A stretch of 64,000 nucleotides of DNA from Pseudorhodobacter sp. MZDSW-24AT. GTDB taxonomy: Bacteria; Pseudomonadota; Alphaproteobacteria; Rhodobacterales; Rhodobacteraceae. Positions within the stretch are counted from its first letter, which is position 1, and each line of letters opens with the position of its first letter. Under the pieces are notes generated by a model. It was not told the origin of the DNA. It did no database searches and was given only the letters and a program-made list of their open reading frames with translations. The stretch lies in the NCBI RefSeq assembly GCF_002794355.1, contig NZ_PGOI01000008.1, positions 496,001 to 560,000 on the forward strand, given 5' to 3'. The position numbers and the translations under genes were made by a program. Positions 42,697 through 51,934 of the stretch are shown in pieces.

Positions 42697-43614
42697 ATGA
42701 CAGCATCGGTATTCATTGACGGCGAGGCAGGGACGACGGGGCTGCAGATCCGCGACCGATTGCTGCCGCGCGCGGATATCCGGCTGATTCAGGTGGACCC
42801 GGCACGGCGGAAGGATCCGGACGCGCGGCGCGAGGCCTTTGCTGCCGCGGATGTCGCGATCCTGTGCCTGCCCGATGCTGCGGCCATCGAGGCGGTGGCC
42901 TTGTGTGAGGGCTTGTCCACGCGGATCATCGATGCAAGCACGGCTTACCGTGTGAACCCCGACTGGGCCTTTGGCTTTGCAGAGCTCAGCGCGGCCAACC
43001 GCGCCCGCATTGCCGGGGCGGCGCGGGTGTCGAACCCGGGGTGCTACTCTACCGGGTCGATCGCCTTGCTTGCGCCTTTGGTGGCGGCGGGGCTGATCGC
43101 GCCGGATGCGGGGCTGACGATCAACGCGGTCTCGGGCTATTCGGGCGGCGGGAAATCGATGATCGCCGAGTTTGAAGCGGGCACCGCGGGGGCGCATTTC
43201 GTTTACGGGCTGGAGCACAAGCACAAGCATATCCCTGAGATCATGGTCCATTCGGGGCTGACGCGGCGGCCGATCTTTGTGCCGTCGGTCGGGAATTTCG
43301 CCCAAGGGATGATCGTGCAGGTCCCGCTGCATCTGCCTGCCGGGCAGACGGCGAAGGATTATCAGGCGGCTTTGGCGGCGCATTATGAAGGGGCCCGCTT
43401 CGTGCGGGTGGTGGAGGGGGACAGCCTGTTGCCCCGCGTCAACCCCGAGCGGCTGAATGGGTCCAATCTGATGGAGCTGTCGGTTCATGCCGGGCCGGAG
43501 GGGGACCGGGTGGTGCTGCTGGCCACGCTGGACAACCTTGGAAAAGGGGCCTCTGGCGCGGCGGTGCAGAACCTGAACCTGATGCTGGGCATGGAAGAAG
43601 GGGCCGGGCTGTAA
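42697..43614 (+). CDS. argC: N-acetyl-gamma-glutamyl-phosphate reductase (short type)
   Basis: This 305-residue enzyme of arginine biosynthesis reduces N-acetylglutamyl phosphate. SVFIDGEAGTTGLQIRDRL binds NADP, and the catalytic cysteine lies in SNPGCYSTGSIALL. The length and opening sequence match the short ArgC type (type 2) common in alphaproteobacteria. GGAGG lies 6 bases before the ATG. It stands alone, divergent from lldD. The non-coding stretch after it marks the left border of a probable island. Confidence 0.93.
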   Translation: MTASVFIDGEAGTTGLQIRDRLLPRADIRLIQVDPARRKDPDARREAFAAADVAILCLPDAAAIEAVALCEGLSTRIIDASTAYRVNPDWAFGFAELSAANRARIAGAARVSNPGCYSTGSIALLAPLVAAGLIAPDAGLTINAVSGYSGGGKSMIAEFEAGTAGAHFVYGLEHKHKHIPEIMVHSGLTRRPIFVPSVGNFAQGMIVQVPLHLPAGQTAKDYQAALAAHYEGARFVRVVEGDSLLPRVNPERLNGSNLMELSVHAGPEGDRVVLLATLDNLGKGASGAAVQNLNLMLGMEEGAGL

Positions 43615-44175
43615 CACGGGGTTCTCTCTGTGTTACACCGGCATGAGTTGTTTGGGATCAATGGCTTAGGCTGTTGAGATTCATGGTTTGTTAACCTTTG
43701 CTCCCGGGCGCGGCGTGCCGCGTGCGGGGGGAGGAACGCGCCTCTGGCTTTGGGAGGGGACGCCTTGGCGTCACAGACGCCCCATCCCTGATCTCTGCGC
43801 CTTTGCAGCCTTTTGTCGAAAGCCAGTCGGAGGGACACCAACAGCGCCTTATGAGGCGCAGAAGAGATCTCCCCGGCGCTTCCCTGTCAGGGCGTGCTTG
43901 GGGGACGGGGTAGGTGTGATGTGAGACCGACGCGAAGAGCCCAATGCCGACACTCGTCACTTCCGCAGAGGCTGCAGGTGCAGCATCGCTGATAAGCTAG
44001 AACTTTGCGGGGAGGCTTGCTGTCTCATGCTGTGCGAGTCCTGCAAAGCAGACGTTCCGGCAATCTCGTGGGATCGCCGGAACTCCAGGTGAGATTGCGG
44101 TCGCCTGCCGCGTGTGCTTTGCGTTACCAGTAAAACTTTGGCGGTTCACGAGCGCTTTGAAGAACACGCAGGCTG
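43615..44175. other. Non-coding stretch at the left border of the TRAP island
   Basis: No convincing gene is seen in these 561 bases; several overlapping short frames lack ribosome sites and family resemblance. A hairpin GCGCCT-TATG-AGGCGC lies at 43846-43861. Base composition looks lower in GC than the genes around it after about 43900. A 14-base sequence at 43971-43984 recurs at 49450-49463 on the other side of the transporter module. Confidence 0.6.
43971..43984 (+). repeat. 14-bp repeat flanking the TRAP island, left copy
   Basis: GCTGCAGGTGCAGC, itself a near-perfect palindrome, occurs here and at 49450-49463 in the same direction. The two copies bracket the whole TRAP/lyase/LacI module. 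Similarity does not extend beyond the 14 bases. Confidence 0.5.
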
Positions 44176-46071
44176 TCACTCCACAGGGCTGACCGCCATT
44201 TCCTTTCGCGTGTGCCGCGATAGCAGTCCGATCGCCGCGACCATGCTCCAGCCAAGACCCATCGCAATCAGCCATGCGCCGCTGCCGGCGGGCAGGATCA
44301 CCGAGGCGAGGCCGGCCACTCCGATGGGCAAGCGCCACGCCCAGGTCAGAGGGCGTCCGCACCAGCCGCCGAAGGCTACAGCCCACAGGGCTGTCGAGGC
44401 GAAAAGGCCACCCGCGCTAAGGGTGACCTGGGCGAGACCGCCCTGGCCCAACACTCCCGGATCGAAGACGAAGCCGAAGGGCACGAAAAAGGCCACGAGG
44501 CTGAGCCCGAAGGCCGAGAAGCTCGTCTTGGCCGTCGAGGCCTGCCCCACGGCGGCGGCCGCGAACGAGGCCAAGGCCACGGGCGGAGTTACCATCGACA
44601 GCACGCAATAGTAGAAGACGAAGAAATGTGCGGCCAGCGGCTGAATGCCCAGCTCCTGCAAGGCGGGCACGAACAGGACCGCACCGATGATGTAGGCCGC
44701 GACCGTGGGCAGGCCCATGCCCATGACGATGCACCCGAACATCGCAAGCGCCAGCGAGGCATAGAGCGAGCCCTCGGACAAAGACAAAAGCGAGGCCGCG
44801 AACTTCAGCGCCAGGTTCGATTGGACCGCCACCGCGATCACCAGGCCGATGGCCGCGATCGGGACGGCCACATCGGCGACCTGCCGGGGCGCGTCACGCA
44901 GCGCCGTCGCCAGCTCGGACCAGCCGATGCGGGTCGACGGGCGCAGGAAGGGCACGATCAGGCATGAGGCAGAGGCCGCGACGGCGGAATAGGGCGCCGA
45001 ATAGCCCGTGACCAGCAGCGCGATCAGCACGAGGGGCGGCAGGATCAGGTGCAGGCGCGAGGCGATGGCCGGGGTGGCGTTGACCTCTTCGCGGGTCAGG
45101 CTGCGCAGGCCGTCGCGCCGCGCCGAAAGGTCCACCACCAGAAGCAGCGCCAGGTAGAAGGCCAGCGCCGGGATCAGGCCAGCCAGCGCCAAGTCGACGT
45201 AGGGCATGCCCAGCATCTCGGCCATGACGAAGGCAGCGACACCCATGACCGGGGGCATGAGCTGGCCGCCGGTCGAGGCGATGGCCTCGATCCCCGCCGC
45301 GCGATGGGGCGCAAAGCCCGTGCGCTTCATCAGCGGGATGGTGAAGACCCCGGTCGAGACGACATTGGCGACCGCGCTGCCCGAGATCGAGCCCATCAGG
45401 CTGGAGCCGACGATTGCCGCCTTGGCCGTGCCGCCGGTCGCGCGCCCGGCCAACCGGACCGCGAGGTCGATGAACAGTTGCCCGCCGCCGACCGCCGCGT
45501 AGAAGGCGCCGAATAGGATGAAATAGAAGATGAAGTTGACCGAGGTCGACGTGGTGATCCCCAGAACGCCGGCGGTGGTCATCGTCGCGATCTCGACTGC
45601 AGCCTCGGCGTCGAAGCCACGAAAGCCGATCCAGCCCGGCAGCAGGTTGCCCCAGAAGGCATAGAGAATGAAGACCAGCAGCACCCAGACCAGGACCATG
45701 CCGACCGCCCGGCGCGCGCCCTCCAGCAGCAGCAGGACCAGCGCCGCGCCGGCGGCCATGTCCACGGGCAGAACGGGCGAGACGTTCTCCATTCGTGTGG
45801 TCAGGCGTGGAAACTCGATGAGATAATAGGCGGTAACGGCCAGCGTCGCCGCGATCAGAACGCCGTCGATGGCAAGGCGCAAGCCGCGCGGCCAGGACGG
45901 CGCCTCGAGCGGGCGATAGAGAAACAGCAGGACCAGTGCGAGGCCCAAATGGATGGGCCGTTCGAACAGCGGTTGCTGCGGGGCCAGAAGCAGCCAGATC
46001 TGGAACAGGATGAGGCCGGTGCCGATGACGAAGGCGGCCGTCTGGACGGGGTGGCGGGGTGCTGCGGACAT
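44176..46071 (-). CDS. TRAP transporter fused 4TM/12TM permease (TAXI type)
   Basis: This 631-residue membrane protein fuses the small and large TRAP permease subunits: about four to five helices in the first 200 residues, then a DctM-like part with roughly twelve helices (SGSAVANVVSTGVFTIPLMK, GGQLMPPVMGVAAFVMAEML, GLPTVAAYIIGAVLFVPAL). Such fusions pair with TAXI solute-binding proteins and use a sodium or proton gradient. It is the last gene of the operon after the binding protein. GAGGAG precedes the ATG. Confidence 0.93.
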   Translation of the reverse strand: MSAAPRHPVQTAAFVIGTGLILFQIWLLLAPQQPLFERPIHLGLALVLLFLYRPLEAPSWPRGLRLAIDGVLIAATLAVTAYYLIEFPRLTTRMENVSPVLPVDMAAGAALVLLLLEGARRAVGMVLVWVLLVFILYAFWGNLLPGWIGFRGFDAEAAVEIATMTTAGVLGITTSTSVNFIFYFILFGAFYAAVGGGQLFIDLAVRLAGRATGGTAKAAIVGSSLMGSISGSAVANVVSTGVFTIPLMKRTGFAPHRAAGIEAIASTGGQLMPPVMGVAAFVMAEMLGMPYVDLALAGLIPALAFYLALLLVVDLSARRDGLRSLTREEVNATPAIASRLHLILPPLVLIALLVTGYSAPYSAVAASASCLIVPFLRPSTRIGWSELATALRDAPRQVADVAVPIAAIGLVIAVAVQSNLALKFAASLLSLSEGSLYASLALAMFGCIVMGMGLPTVAAYIIGAVLFVPALQELGIQPLAAHFFVFYYCVLSMVTPPVALASFAAAAVGQASTAKTSFSAFGLSLVAFFVPFGFVFDPGVLGQGGLAQVTLSAGGLFASTALWAVAFGGWCGRPLTWAWRLPIGVAGLASVILPAGSGAWLIAMGLGWSMVAAIGLLSRHTRKEMAVSPVE

Positions 46072-46159
46072 GGGCTCCTCCCGAATGTCGCGGATGATCG
46101 CCGCTCTCCCTGCGGCGGTGGTCGTGGACCGGCGCCGATCGGCGCCGGCCTGTGGGCCA

Positions 46160-47158
46160 TCACATCAGCCCGGCTTCCTGGTAATATCGAGCCGCGCCAG
46201 GGTGCAATGGTATGCCAGTGCGTTCAGGTTGCATCGCGGTCGCCGGATCGAATTGCGACCAGGCGCCGTGCGATGCCTTTAGCGCCTCAGCATTCTCAAT
46301 GATCGTCTTGGTGATCGTATAGGCAATTTCCTCGTCCAGATCGTTGTTCGCGATCAGCACCGTGCCGAGATTGGCTCCACTAGTCGGCCCGGTCTGGCCC
46401 TCGAACCACGGGCCGTATTCCCCGATGGTCATGCCGTTCTGCGACAACATCTCCTGCGCCTCGGGCGGCAGGTCGAGGAAGGCCACGCGGGTCGTCAGGC
46501 CGACCTCGGTGATCGTTGGATGGCCTTGAATGATCGTATCGATGTAGATGTCCGCCCCACCATTGCGAAGCTGGTCGGCGATCTGGTTTGTGTCCAATTG
46601 GATCACGTCGCCGCCCCGCGCGCGGATGTCGTCCATGCTAACACCGAGGGACTCGAAAATCATCTCGGCCGCAGGCACTGCGGACGACCCGACGGGCTTG
46701 ATCAGCAGGCGGAACGGAATATCCGACTGCGCGATCTCCTTGAGGTCGCGGGTGCCGGCACGCTGCAGGAACTCCTCGCGCGCGATGACGCCAATATAGA
46801 CGTCATTCAGCCCTCCCACGAGCGCCGAGATGTCAGGGGCGGCCATGCCGTCATAGACGTCGCTGCCCTCCTGCGCCCAGACCGCCGTGGCAACATTGGA
46901 CAAGGCAATCTCGGCCCGGCCGCTCTGGACGACCATCGGATTAGCAATGCCGCCGCCGCGCGCGATGATCTCGGTCGAGTTCGAGCCGAGGATCGGCTCG
47001 ATCATCTGCTGCAGCGTCGCAGCAAAGACATACCAAGACGAGCCTTCGCGCATGGCGCCGATACGCACGTCCTGCGCAGCTGCCGGCAACGCTGCGGTTG
47101 TCACCAGCACCGCGGACATGGCCACGCCGCGCATGGCGGTGGTGAGTTTGTCAAACAT
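46160..47158 (-). CDS. TAXI-family TRAP solute-binding protein
   Basis: This 332-residue periplasmic binding protein has a signal peptide ending LPAAAQD. The mature part has the TAXI pattern: GSSWYVFAATLQQMI, TEIIARGGGIANPMVVQSGRA, GGLNDVYIGVI and GHPTITEV. It captures the solute for the fused permease downstream. The ATG at 47158 follows GGAGGAGG; the frame continues upstream without meaning. TAXI substrates are seldom known, although glutamate and dicarboxylates have been reported. Here the neighbouring lyase hints at a sugar-acid or keto acid. Confidence 0.92.
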   Translation of the reverse strand: MFDKLTTAMRGVAMSAVLVTTAALPAAAQDVRIGAMREGSSWYVFAATLQQMIEPILGSNSTEIIARGGGIANPMVVQSGRAEIALSNVATAVWAQEGSDVYDGMAAPDISALVGGLNDVYIGVIAREEFLQRAGTRDLKEIAQSDIPFRLLIKPVGSSAVPAAEMIFESLGVSMDDIRARGGDVIQLDTNQIADQLRNGGADIYIDTIIQGHPTITEVGLTTRVAFLDLPPEAQEMLSQNGMTIGEYGPWFEGQTGPTSGANLGTVLIANNDLDEEIAYTITKTIIENAEALKASHGAWSQFDPATAMQPERTGIPLHPGAARYYQEAGLM

Positions 47159-47211
47159 CTGATCCTCCTCCCCTGAAAGATGCGGCCCCCTTATGACGGG
47201 GGGCCGCGATG

Positions 47212-48159
47212 TTACTCGGCCGCCATCAGCTGGTGCACCGGCTCGATCTTCGCCGCGTCGAAGGCGGCAAAAATCTCGGCCTCGGCGGCTTCGCCCAGGT
47301 TCTTCAGCGGCTCGCGGATCGTCGCGTGATCCAGAACGCCGCGCTTCACCAGTCCCAGTTTCAGCGCCACTGTGCCCTCCATGTGCGAGCCGCGATGATA
47401 GACGGCCTTGGTCACGGGCAGAAGCTGGTCGTGGATCTTGCGGGCACGGGTGTAGTCCTGCGCCTTGCCGGCCTCGATCAGGTCGACCAGCAGTTCGGGC
47501 GCTATGTTGCCGTAACCGACCAGCAGGCCGTCCACGTCGAACATCGTCGGCAGAAGCCATTCGTCATGGCAGGACAGGATCTGCAGGTCAGGGTTCGCCG
47601 CCTTCAGCTGCGGGATCTCGGTATACCAGCGCTTCATGTTGCGCACGCCGTTTTTGGTGGCGACGACGCCCTCCTGCGTGGCGATCTCCAACTGGGTATC
47701 CAGATCATAGCTGGCCTTGGTTGCGTCTGGATACTGGAACAGAATGCATTGCAGCCCGGATTCCTGCCAGATCGCCTTGTAGCGATCCTGCGGCGCACCT
47801 TTCTGAAAGCCGAAGCGCAGCCAACCGTGATTGGGATAGACCAGCGCGCCGGTCGCACCGGCGGCCTTGCACTTCTTGGCCTCTTCGGCGGCGACCTTGG
47901 TGCCCTCGCCGGTGATGCCCGCGATGATCGGCACCGCGCCGTCCACGGCCTCGACATAGGTGCGGATCAGGGCCAAGCGCTCGTCCTCGGTCAAGAAGGT
48001 CCCCTCGCCCGCGTGGCCTAGGATGACAAGCGACTTCACGCCGCGCACCGAGACCAGCCAGCGGGCGATCCGGGCATTGGCCTCGTGATCGACGGCGCCG
48101 TTTTTGGTGAAGGCGGTGACGGGGGCGGGGCTGAGGCCGCGAAGATCCATTGGTTGCAT
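47212..48159 (-). CDS. Dihydrodipicolinate synthase/N-acetylneuraminate lyase family aldolase
   Basis: This 315-residue protein has the DHDPS/NAL TIM barrel: SPAPVTAFTKNGAVD at the start, LGHAGEGTFLTEDER replacing the usual G-T-T-G-E, a tyrosine in LFQYPDATK, and the Schiff-base Lys in VVATKNGVRN. It lies at the head of the TRAP operon and should cleave or dehydrate the imported compound. The reaction is unknown. AGGAGG lies 8 bases before the ATG at 48159. A divergent LacI repressor with a palindromic operator overlies its promoter. Confidence 0.85.
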   Translation of the reverse strand: MQPMDLRGLSPAPVTAFTKNGAVDHEANARIARWLVSVRGVKSLVILGHAGEGTFLTEDERLALIRTYVEAVDGAVPIIAGITGEGTKVAAEEAKKCKAAGATGALVYPNHGWLRFGFQKGAPQDRYKAIWQESGLQCILFQYPDATKASYDLDTQLEIATQEGVVATKNGVRNMKRWYTEIPQLKAANPDLQILSCHDEWLLPTMFDVDGLLVGYGNIAPELLVDLIEAGKAQDYTRARKIHDQLLPVTKAVYHRGSHMEGTVALKLGLVKRGVLDHATIREPLKNLGEAAEAEIFAAFDAAKIEPVHQLMAAE

Positions 48160-48195
48160 ATCTGAACTCCTCCTGAAGCGTCCGGTATCATTAGC

Positions 48196-48222
48196 CGTTC
48201 CCTGTGTTGCCGATTGGGAACG
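48196..48222. promoter_or_regulatory. Second, widely spaced LacI half-site pair
   Basis: CGTTCCC (48196-48202) faces GGGAACG (48216-48222) over 13 bases, repeating the half-sites of the main operator at 48227-48240. Together they cover the divergent control region. Confidence 0.55.
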
Positions 48223-48226
48223 ATTG

Positions 48227-48240
48227 TGGGAACGTTCCCA
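48227..48240. promoter_or_regulatory. Palindromic operator of the LacI regulator
   Basis: TGGGAACGTTCCCA is a perfect 14-bp palindrome with the central CG step typical of LacI-family sites. It lies between the divergent lyase (start 48159) and regulator (start 48307) genes and should allow control of both. Confidence 0.8.
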
Positions 48241-48306
48241 AAAAATCATTGTTGCAGCGGCCCGTCAAGTGCTAATCTAGGGCTGCAACCAAAAAGGGGC
48301 TTCGTC

Positions 48307-49341
48307 TTGAACTTTGACGACCACTCTCACCAAGTCGCCCGCGCACGGGTGACGCTTCATGATGTCGCTCGAGAGGCCGGGGTCTCGAAGTCCACCGTCT
48401 CGCGTATGCTGGACGAGCGGCTGCCGAAGTCCGACAGCGCCACCGCGCAGCGGGTGCGCGAAATTGCGTTGCGCTTGGGATACATGCGTGACGTCTCGGC
48501 GGCGGCCCTGCGCCGGGGTAGCACAGGCATGATCGGCGTCATCGTGCCTCGCCTGACCGACACGGTCATGGCGATGTTATACGAGGCGCTTGCCAAGGCG
48601 GCCGCGCGGGCAGGTCAGTTCACAATCGTCGCCACAACCGATGACGAGCCCGACGCGGACCGCCGCGCCGCCGAGGCACTGCTGCGCCGCGGGGTCGACG
48701 GCCTGATCCTGGCAACCGCCCGCGAGGGCAGCGACTTCACTTATGACCTTGCCGCACGGGGGGTGCGCTACGTCCTTGCGCTGCGGCATAACGGTAGCAG
48801 TCTTGCTGCCGTGGGGGACGATCAGCTTGGCGGCTATCTCGCGACTCGGCACCTGATTGACTTGGGCCATCGGGACATCGCGGTGCTGACCGGACCAGGC
48901 TATGCGACCAGCGCGCGTGGGCGTGTCGCGGGCTATCGTCAGGCCATGCAACAGGCAGGCTTGTCGGTGCGTGCCGATCTGGTCGTGCCGTCAACCTTCA
49001 GTATCGAGTCTGGCGCCGAAGCTGCAGCTCACTTGCTAGCTCTGCCGCAACGGCCGACCGCGATCTTTGCAATCAACGACAATACTGCGATTGGCGTGCT
49101 CTCCACCCTTGTCCAATTTGGAATGGCGGTTCCCGGCGAAATGTCGGTGGTTGGCTACAACGACATTCCTATAGTCCGGCGGCTCCCCACGCCGCTAACC
49201 ACAGTGCGTGTCCCATTCGACCAGATTGCGGCCGCCGCCTTGGAGCTGTTCATGGCTGAAGATGTTCCGGATGTAGACCGAGTTCGTGCGGTGGCGCCAA
49301 CCTTGATCCCGAGAGCGACGACCGCACGGTCGCGAGAATAA
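48307..49341 (+). CDS. LacI-family transcriptional regulator
   Basis: This 344-residue repressor has the LacI helix-turn-helix VTLHDVAREAGVSKSTVSRML at about residues 15-35 and a periplasmic-binding-protein-like ligand domain (IGVIVPRLTDTVMAML, GYNDIPIVRRLPTPLTTVR). No ATG is available near the HTH. The TTG at 48307, preceded by AAGGGG at 7 bases, is the best start; the GTG at 48349 would cut too close to the HTH. It is divergent from the TRAP/lyase operon and surely its regulator. The effector is unknown. Confidence 0.87.
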   Translation: MNFDDHSHQVARARVTLHDVAREAGVSKSTVSRMLDERLPKSDSATAQRVREIALRLGYMRDVSAAALRRGSTGMIGVIVPRLTDTVMAMLYEALAKAAARAGQFTIVATTDDEPDADRRAAEALLRRGVDGLILATAREGSDFTYDLAARGVRYVLALRHNGSSLAAVGDDQLGGYLATRHLIDLGHRDIAVLTGPGYATSARGRVAGYRQAMQQAGLSVRADLVVPSTFSIESGAEAAAHLLALPQRPTAIFAINDNTAIGVLSTLVQFGMAVPGEMSVVGYNDIPIVRRLPTPLTTVRVPFDQIAAAALELFMAEDVPDVDRVRAVAPTLIPRATTARSRE

Positions 49342-49799
49342 GGCCCTTGGCAATCCAAGGTAGATGTCTGCATTCCTCTAATAACCCAAGCCGTGCAACC
49401 ATGATCACCCTATCAACCGGCACGATAAACCTTTGCTAGCTGTAGACAAGCTGCAGGTGCAGCGAACGGCAGAAAAGTCCGCTAAGTAGACCTGTCGATG
49501 ATTCAGACATAGGGCAGCGTCTGACCGCCGGGTGGGCGCTGCATCGCTGGTTCCAGGCACTTTCTGGTTCAAATTCTTCCCCCGAAGTTCTGCGGGTGAC
49601 GTTGCATAAGCGCCCGCCCGAGGGGGCGGTCGGGCGCTGCACGGCAGGCTTCGCCTTGAGTCCGGGCAAAAGGGCAAAATGCGGCCTTTTGGCAATTGAG
49701 CTTTGCGTGGCCTTTCCAAGGGCGGGCGCGGCCTTTTTTGTGGGCGGCAGGGGATCGTCTTGGCAAGTGCGGTTCGGTGTGCTCTGCGCCTGTGGCGGG
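49342..49799. other. Non-coding stretch at the right border of the TRAP island
   Basis: These 458 bases hold no convincing gene. The first 120 are notably less GC-rich than the surroundings. The 14-base repeat lies at 49450-49463, and a hairpin GCGCCCG (49610) facing CGGGCGC (49631) lies downstream of trpA on the minus strand and could help end its transcript. Confidence 0.55.
49450..49463 (+). repeat. 14-bp repeat flanking the TRAP island, right copy
   Basis: Second copy of GCTGCAGGTGCAGC, identical in sequence and direction to 43971-43984. Confidence 0.5.
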
Positions 49800-50591
49800 T
49801 CAGGCCGCGTGGGCGCCAGCGGCGAGGGCCGCCACATTCGCCAGCACTTCCGCCACGGGCTTGCCGGCGCCGATGTCTTTCACGATGGCGGAGCCGACGA
49901 CGCAGCCATCGGCCACGCCAGCAATCGCCTTTGCCGCGTCCGGCGTGGTGATGCCGAAGCCCACGATCACCGGCAGATCGGTCGATTGCTTGATGCGCGC
50001 CACCTCTGGCCCCACATCGGCGGCTTGCGCCGCCGCCGCCCCGGTGATGCCGGTGACAGAGACGTAATAGACAAAGCCGGAGGTGTTTTTCAGAACGGCG
50101 GGCAGGCGTTTGGCATCGGTCGTGGGCGTGGCGAGGCGGATGAAGTTCAGGCCCGCGGCTTGGGCGGGGAGGCACAGCTCGCTGTCTTCTTCGGGCGGCA
50201 GGTCGACGACGATCAGCCCGTCGATGCCTGCCTCTTTCGCCTGAGTCAGAAAGCGATCGACGCCGCGCGCGTAGATCGGGTTATAATAGCCCATCAGCAC
50301 GATGGGCGTGGTCGCGTCGCCCTTGCGGAAGTCGCGGACCATATCGAGCACCTGATCCATCTTCATGTGATGATCGAGCGCGCGTTGCCCGGCGAGTTGG
50401 ATGGTGGGGCCATCGGCCATCGGGTCGGTGAAGGGCATCCCGAGTTCGATGATGTCGACCCCTGCCCCCGGCAGACCCTTCATCACGTCGAGCGATGTGG
50501 CCACATCGGGGTCACCTGCCATGATATAGGCGACGAAGCCTTTTTTCCCCTGCTGGCGCAGGCGTGCGAAGGTCGCGTCGATTCTGGTCAT
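49800..50591 (-). CDS. trpA: Tryptophan synthase alpha chain
   Basis: This 263-residue TIM barrel makes indole from indole-3-glycerol phosphate. The conserved parts are [28 protein letters not shown] with the catalytic Glu, VDLPPEE with the catalytic Asp, VSVTGITGA and [11 protein letters not shown] for phosphate. The ATG at 50591 gives the usual N-terminus; an ATG 12 bases earlier has a ribosome site that is too close. It stands without trpB or trpF in the window. Confidence 0.95.
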   Translation of the reverse strand: MTRIDATFARLRQQGKKGFVAYIMAGDPDVATSLDVMKGLPGAGVDIIELGMPFTDPMADGPTIQLAGQRALDHHMKMDQVLDMVRDFRKGDATTPIVLMGYYNPIYARGVDRFLTQAKEAGIDGLIVVDLPPEEDSELCLPAQAAGLNFIRLATPTTDAKRLPAVLKNTSGFVYYVSVTGITGAAAAQAADVGPEVARIKQSTDLPVIVGFGITTPDAAKAIAGVADGCVVGSAIVKDIGAGKPVAEVLANVAALAAGAHAA

Positions 50592-50729
50592 GTCTGGCCC
50601 CATCCCTTTTGTCCTTATGCGGTTTGCACGGGCGGGCGGGGAAAATCAATGGGGCGCGGCGGGGCTGGCGGGATTGATCCCGTGCGCTATCGCGCATAAG
50701 AGCCTGTCAACCGCCGGATGGAGAGTATC

Positions 50730-51827
50730 ATGGGTTTCAAGATGGGTATCGTGGGTCTGCCGAATGTCGGCAAATCGACCCTGTTCAACGCGCTGACCCG
50801 CACGGCTGCCGCGCAGGCGGCGAATTTCCCCTTTTGCACCATCGAGCCGAATGTGGGCGAAGTGGCGGTGCCGGATGACCGTCTGGACAAGCTGGCGGCG
50901 ATTGCCGGATCGAAGCAGATCATCCCCACGCGAATGACCTTTGTTGATATCGCGGGGCTGGTGCGCGGGGCCTCCAAGGGCGAGGGATTGGGCAACCAGT
51001 TTCTGGCCAATATCCGCGAATGCGATGCGATTGCCCATGTGCTGCGGTGCTTTGAAGATGGCGACATCACCCATGTGGAAGGGCGCATTGATCCGGTGGC
51101 CGATGCCGAGACGATTGAGACCGAGCTGATGCTGGCCGATCTGGAGAGCATCGAGCGGCGGCGGGCCAATCTTGCGCGCAAGATCAAGGGCGGTGACAAG
51201 GAGGCGGCGGATCAGGACCGGCTTTTGGTGCTGGCGCAGAAGGCGCTGGAGGATGGCAAGCCCGCGCGCACGGTTGAGGTGGCGGCGGATGATCTGCGGG
51301 CGTGGCGGCTGTTGCAGCTGTTGACCTCGAAACCCGTGCTTTATGTCTGCAATGTCGAGGAATCCTCGGCGGCGAGCGGCAACAGCCAATCGGCGCGGGT
51401 GGCCGAGATGGCCCGCGCGCAAGGCGCGGGGACGGTGGTGATTTCCGCCCGGATCGAGGAAGAGATCAGCCAGTTGCCCGAGGATGAGGCGGCGATGTTC
51501 CTGGGCGAGATGGGGCTGGAAGAGGCCGGGTTGGACCGGCTGATCCGCGCGGGCTATGAGCTTTTGGGCTTGCAGACCTATTTCACCGTGGGGCCGAAAG
51601 AGGCGCGGGCCTGGACGATCCTGAAGGGCACGCTGGCGCCGCAGGCGGCGGGCGTGATCCATGGCGATTTCGAGAAGGGCTTTATCCGCGCGGAAACCGT
51701 GGCCTATGCCGATTACATTGCCGGCAAGGGCGAGGCGGGCGCGAAAGAGGCGGGCAAGTTCCGGGTGGAAGGCAAGACCTATGAGGTCAAGGACGGGGAT
51801 GTGCTGCACTTCCTGTTCAGCGGCTGA
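50730..51827 (+). CDS. ychF: Redox-regulated ATPase YchF
   Basis: This 365-residue Obg-related P-loop protein has G1 GLPNVGKST, G3 DIAGLVRGAS, the YchF-type N-x-x-E in place of the guanine-binding N-K-x-D (CNVEESSA), a coiled-coil region and a C-terminal TGS domain ending VKDGDVLHFLFS. YchF binds ATP and ribosomes and limits the oxidative stress response. GGAGAG lies 4 bases before the ATG at 50730. A clear intrinsic terminator follows. Confidence 0.95.
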   Translation: MGFKMGIVGLPNVGKSTLFNALTRTAAAQAANFPFCTIEPNVGEVAVPDDRLDKLAAIAGSKQIIPTRMTFVDIAGLVRGASKGEGLGNQFLANIRECDAIAHVLRCFEDGDITHVEGRIDPVADAETIETELMLADLESIERRRANLARKIKGGDKEAADQDRLLVLAQKALEDGKPARTVEVAADDLRAWRLLQLLTSKPVLYVCNVEESSAASGNSQSARVAEMARAQGAGTVVISARIEEEISQLPEDEAAMFLGEMGLEEAGLDRLIRAGYELLGLQTYFTVGPKEARAWTILKGTLAPQAAGVIHGDFEKGFIRAETVAYADYIAGKGEAGAKEAGKFRVEGKTYEVKDGDVLHFLFSG

Positions 51828-51853
51828 GGCGCGGCGCAAGGCGTGATCGCGGC

Positions 51854-51890
51854 AAAACGGCAGGTGGCGGGGACGCTGGCTGCCGTTTTT
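51854..51890 (+). terminator. Intrinsic terminator of ychF
   Basis: AAAACGGCAG pairs perfectly with CTGCCGTTTT over 16 bases and runs into a T-run. It lies 27 bases after the ychF stop. It isolates ychF from the next gene, which has its own promoter. Confidence 0.88.
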
Positions 51891-51934
51891 GCGTGTTCGG
51901 GGGGCTGCTCTGTGGGGCTGTTCGGGGGCGGCGG

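Noticed and set aside
43688-43960. Three overlapping short frames between argC and the TRAP genes
   Set aside because: No ribosome sites, no recognisable fold, and they overlap each other on both strands. The stretch is best seen as non-coding.
43615-49799. Integrase, transposase or tRNA gene as the cause of the island
   Set aside because: I searched both borders by eye and found none, so the mobile origin remains inference from context and the 14-bp repeat only.
49436-49837. 133-codon minus-strand frame and a 367-codon plus-strand frame from 49596
   Set aside because: Both run into trpA in the wrong frame and show no protein family; they are chance frames at the island border.
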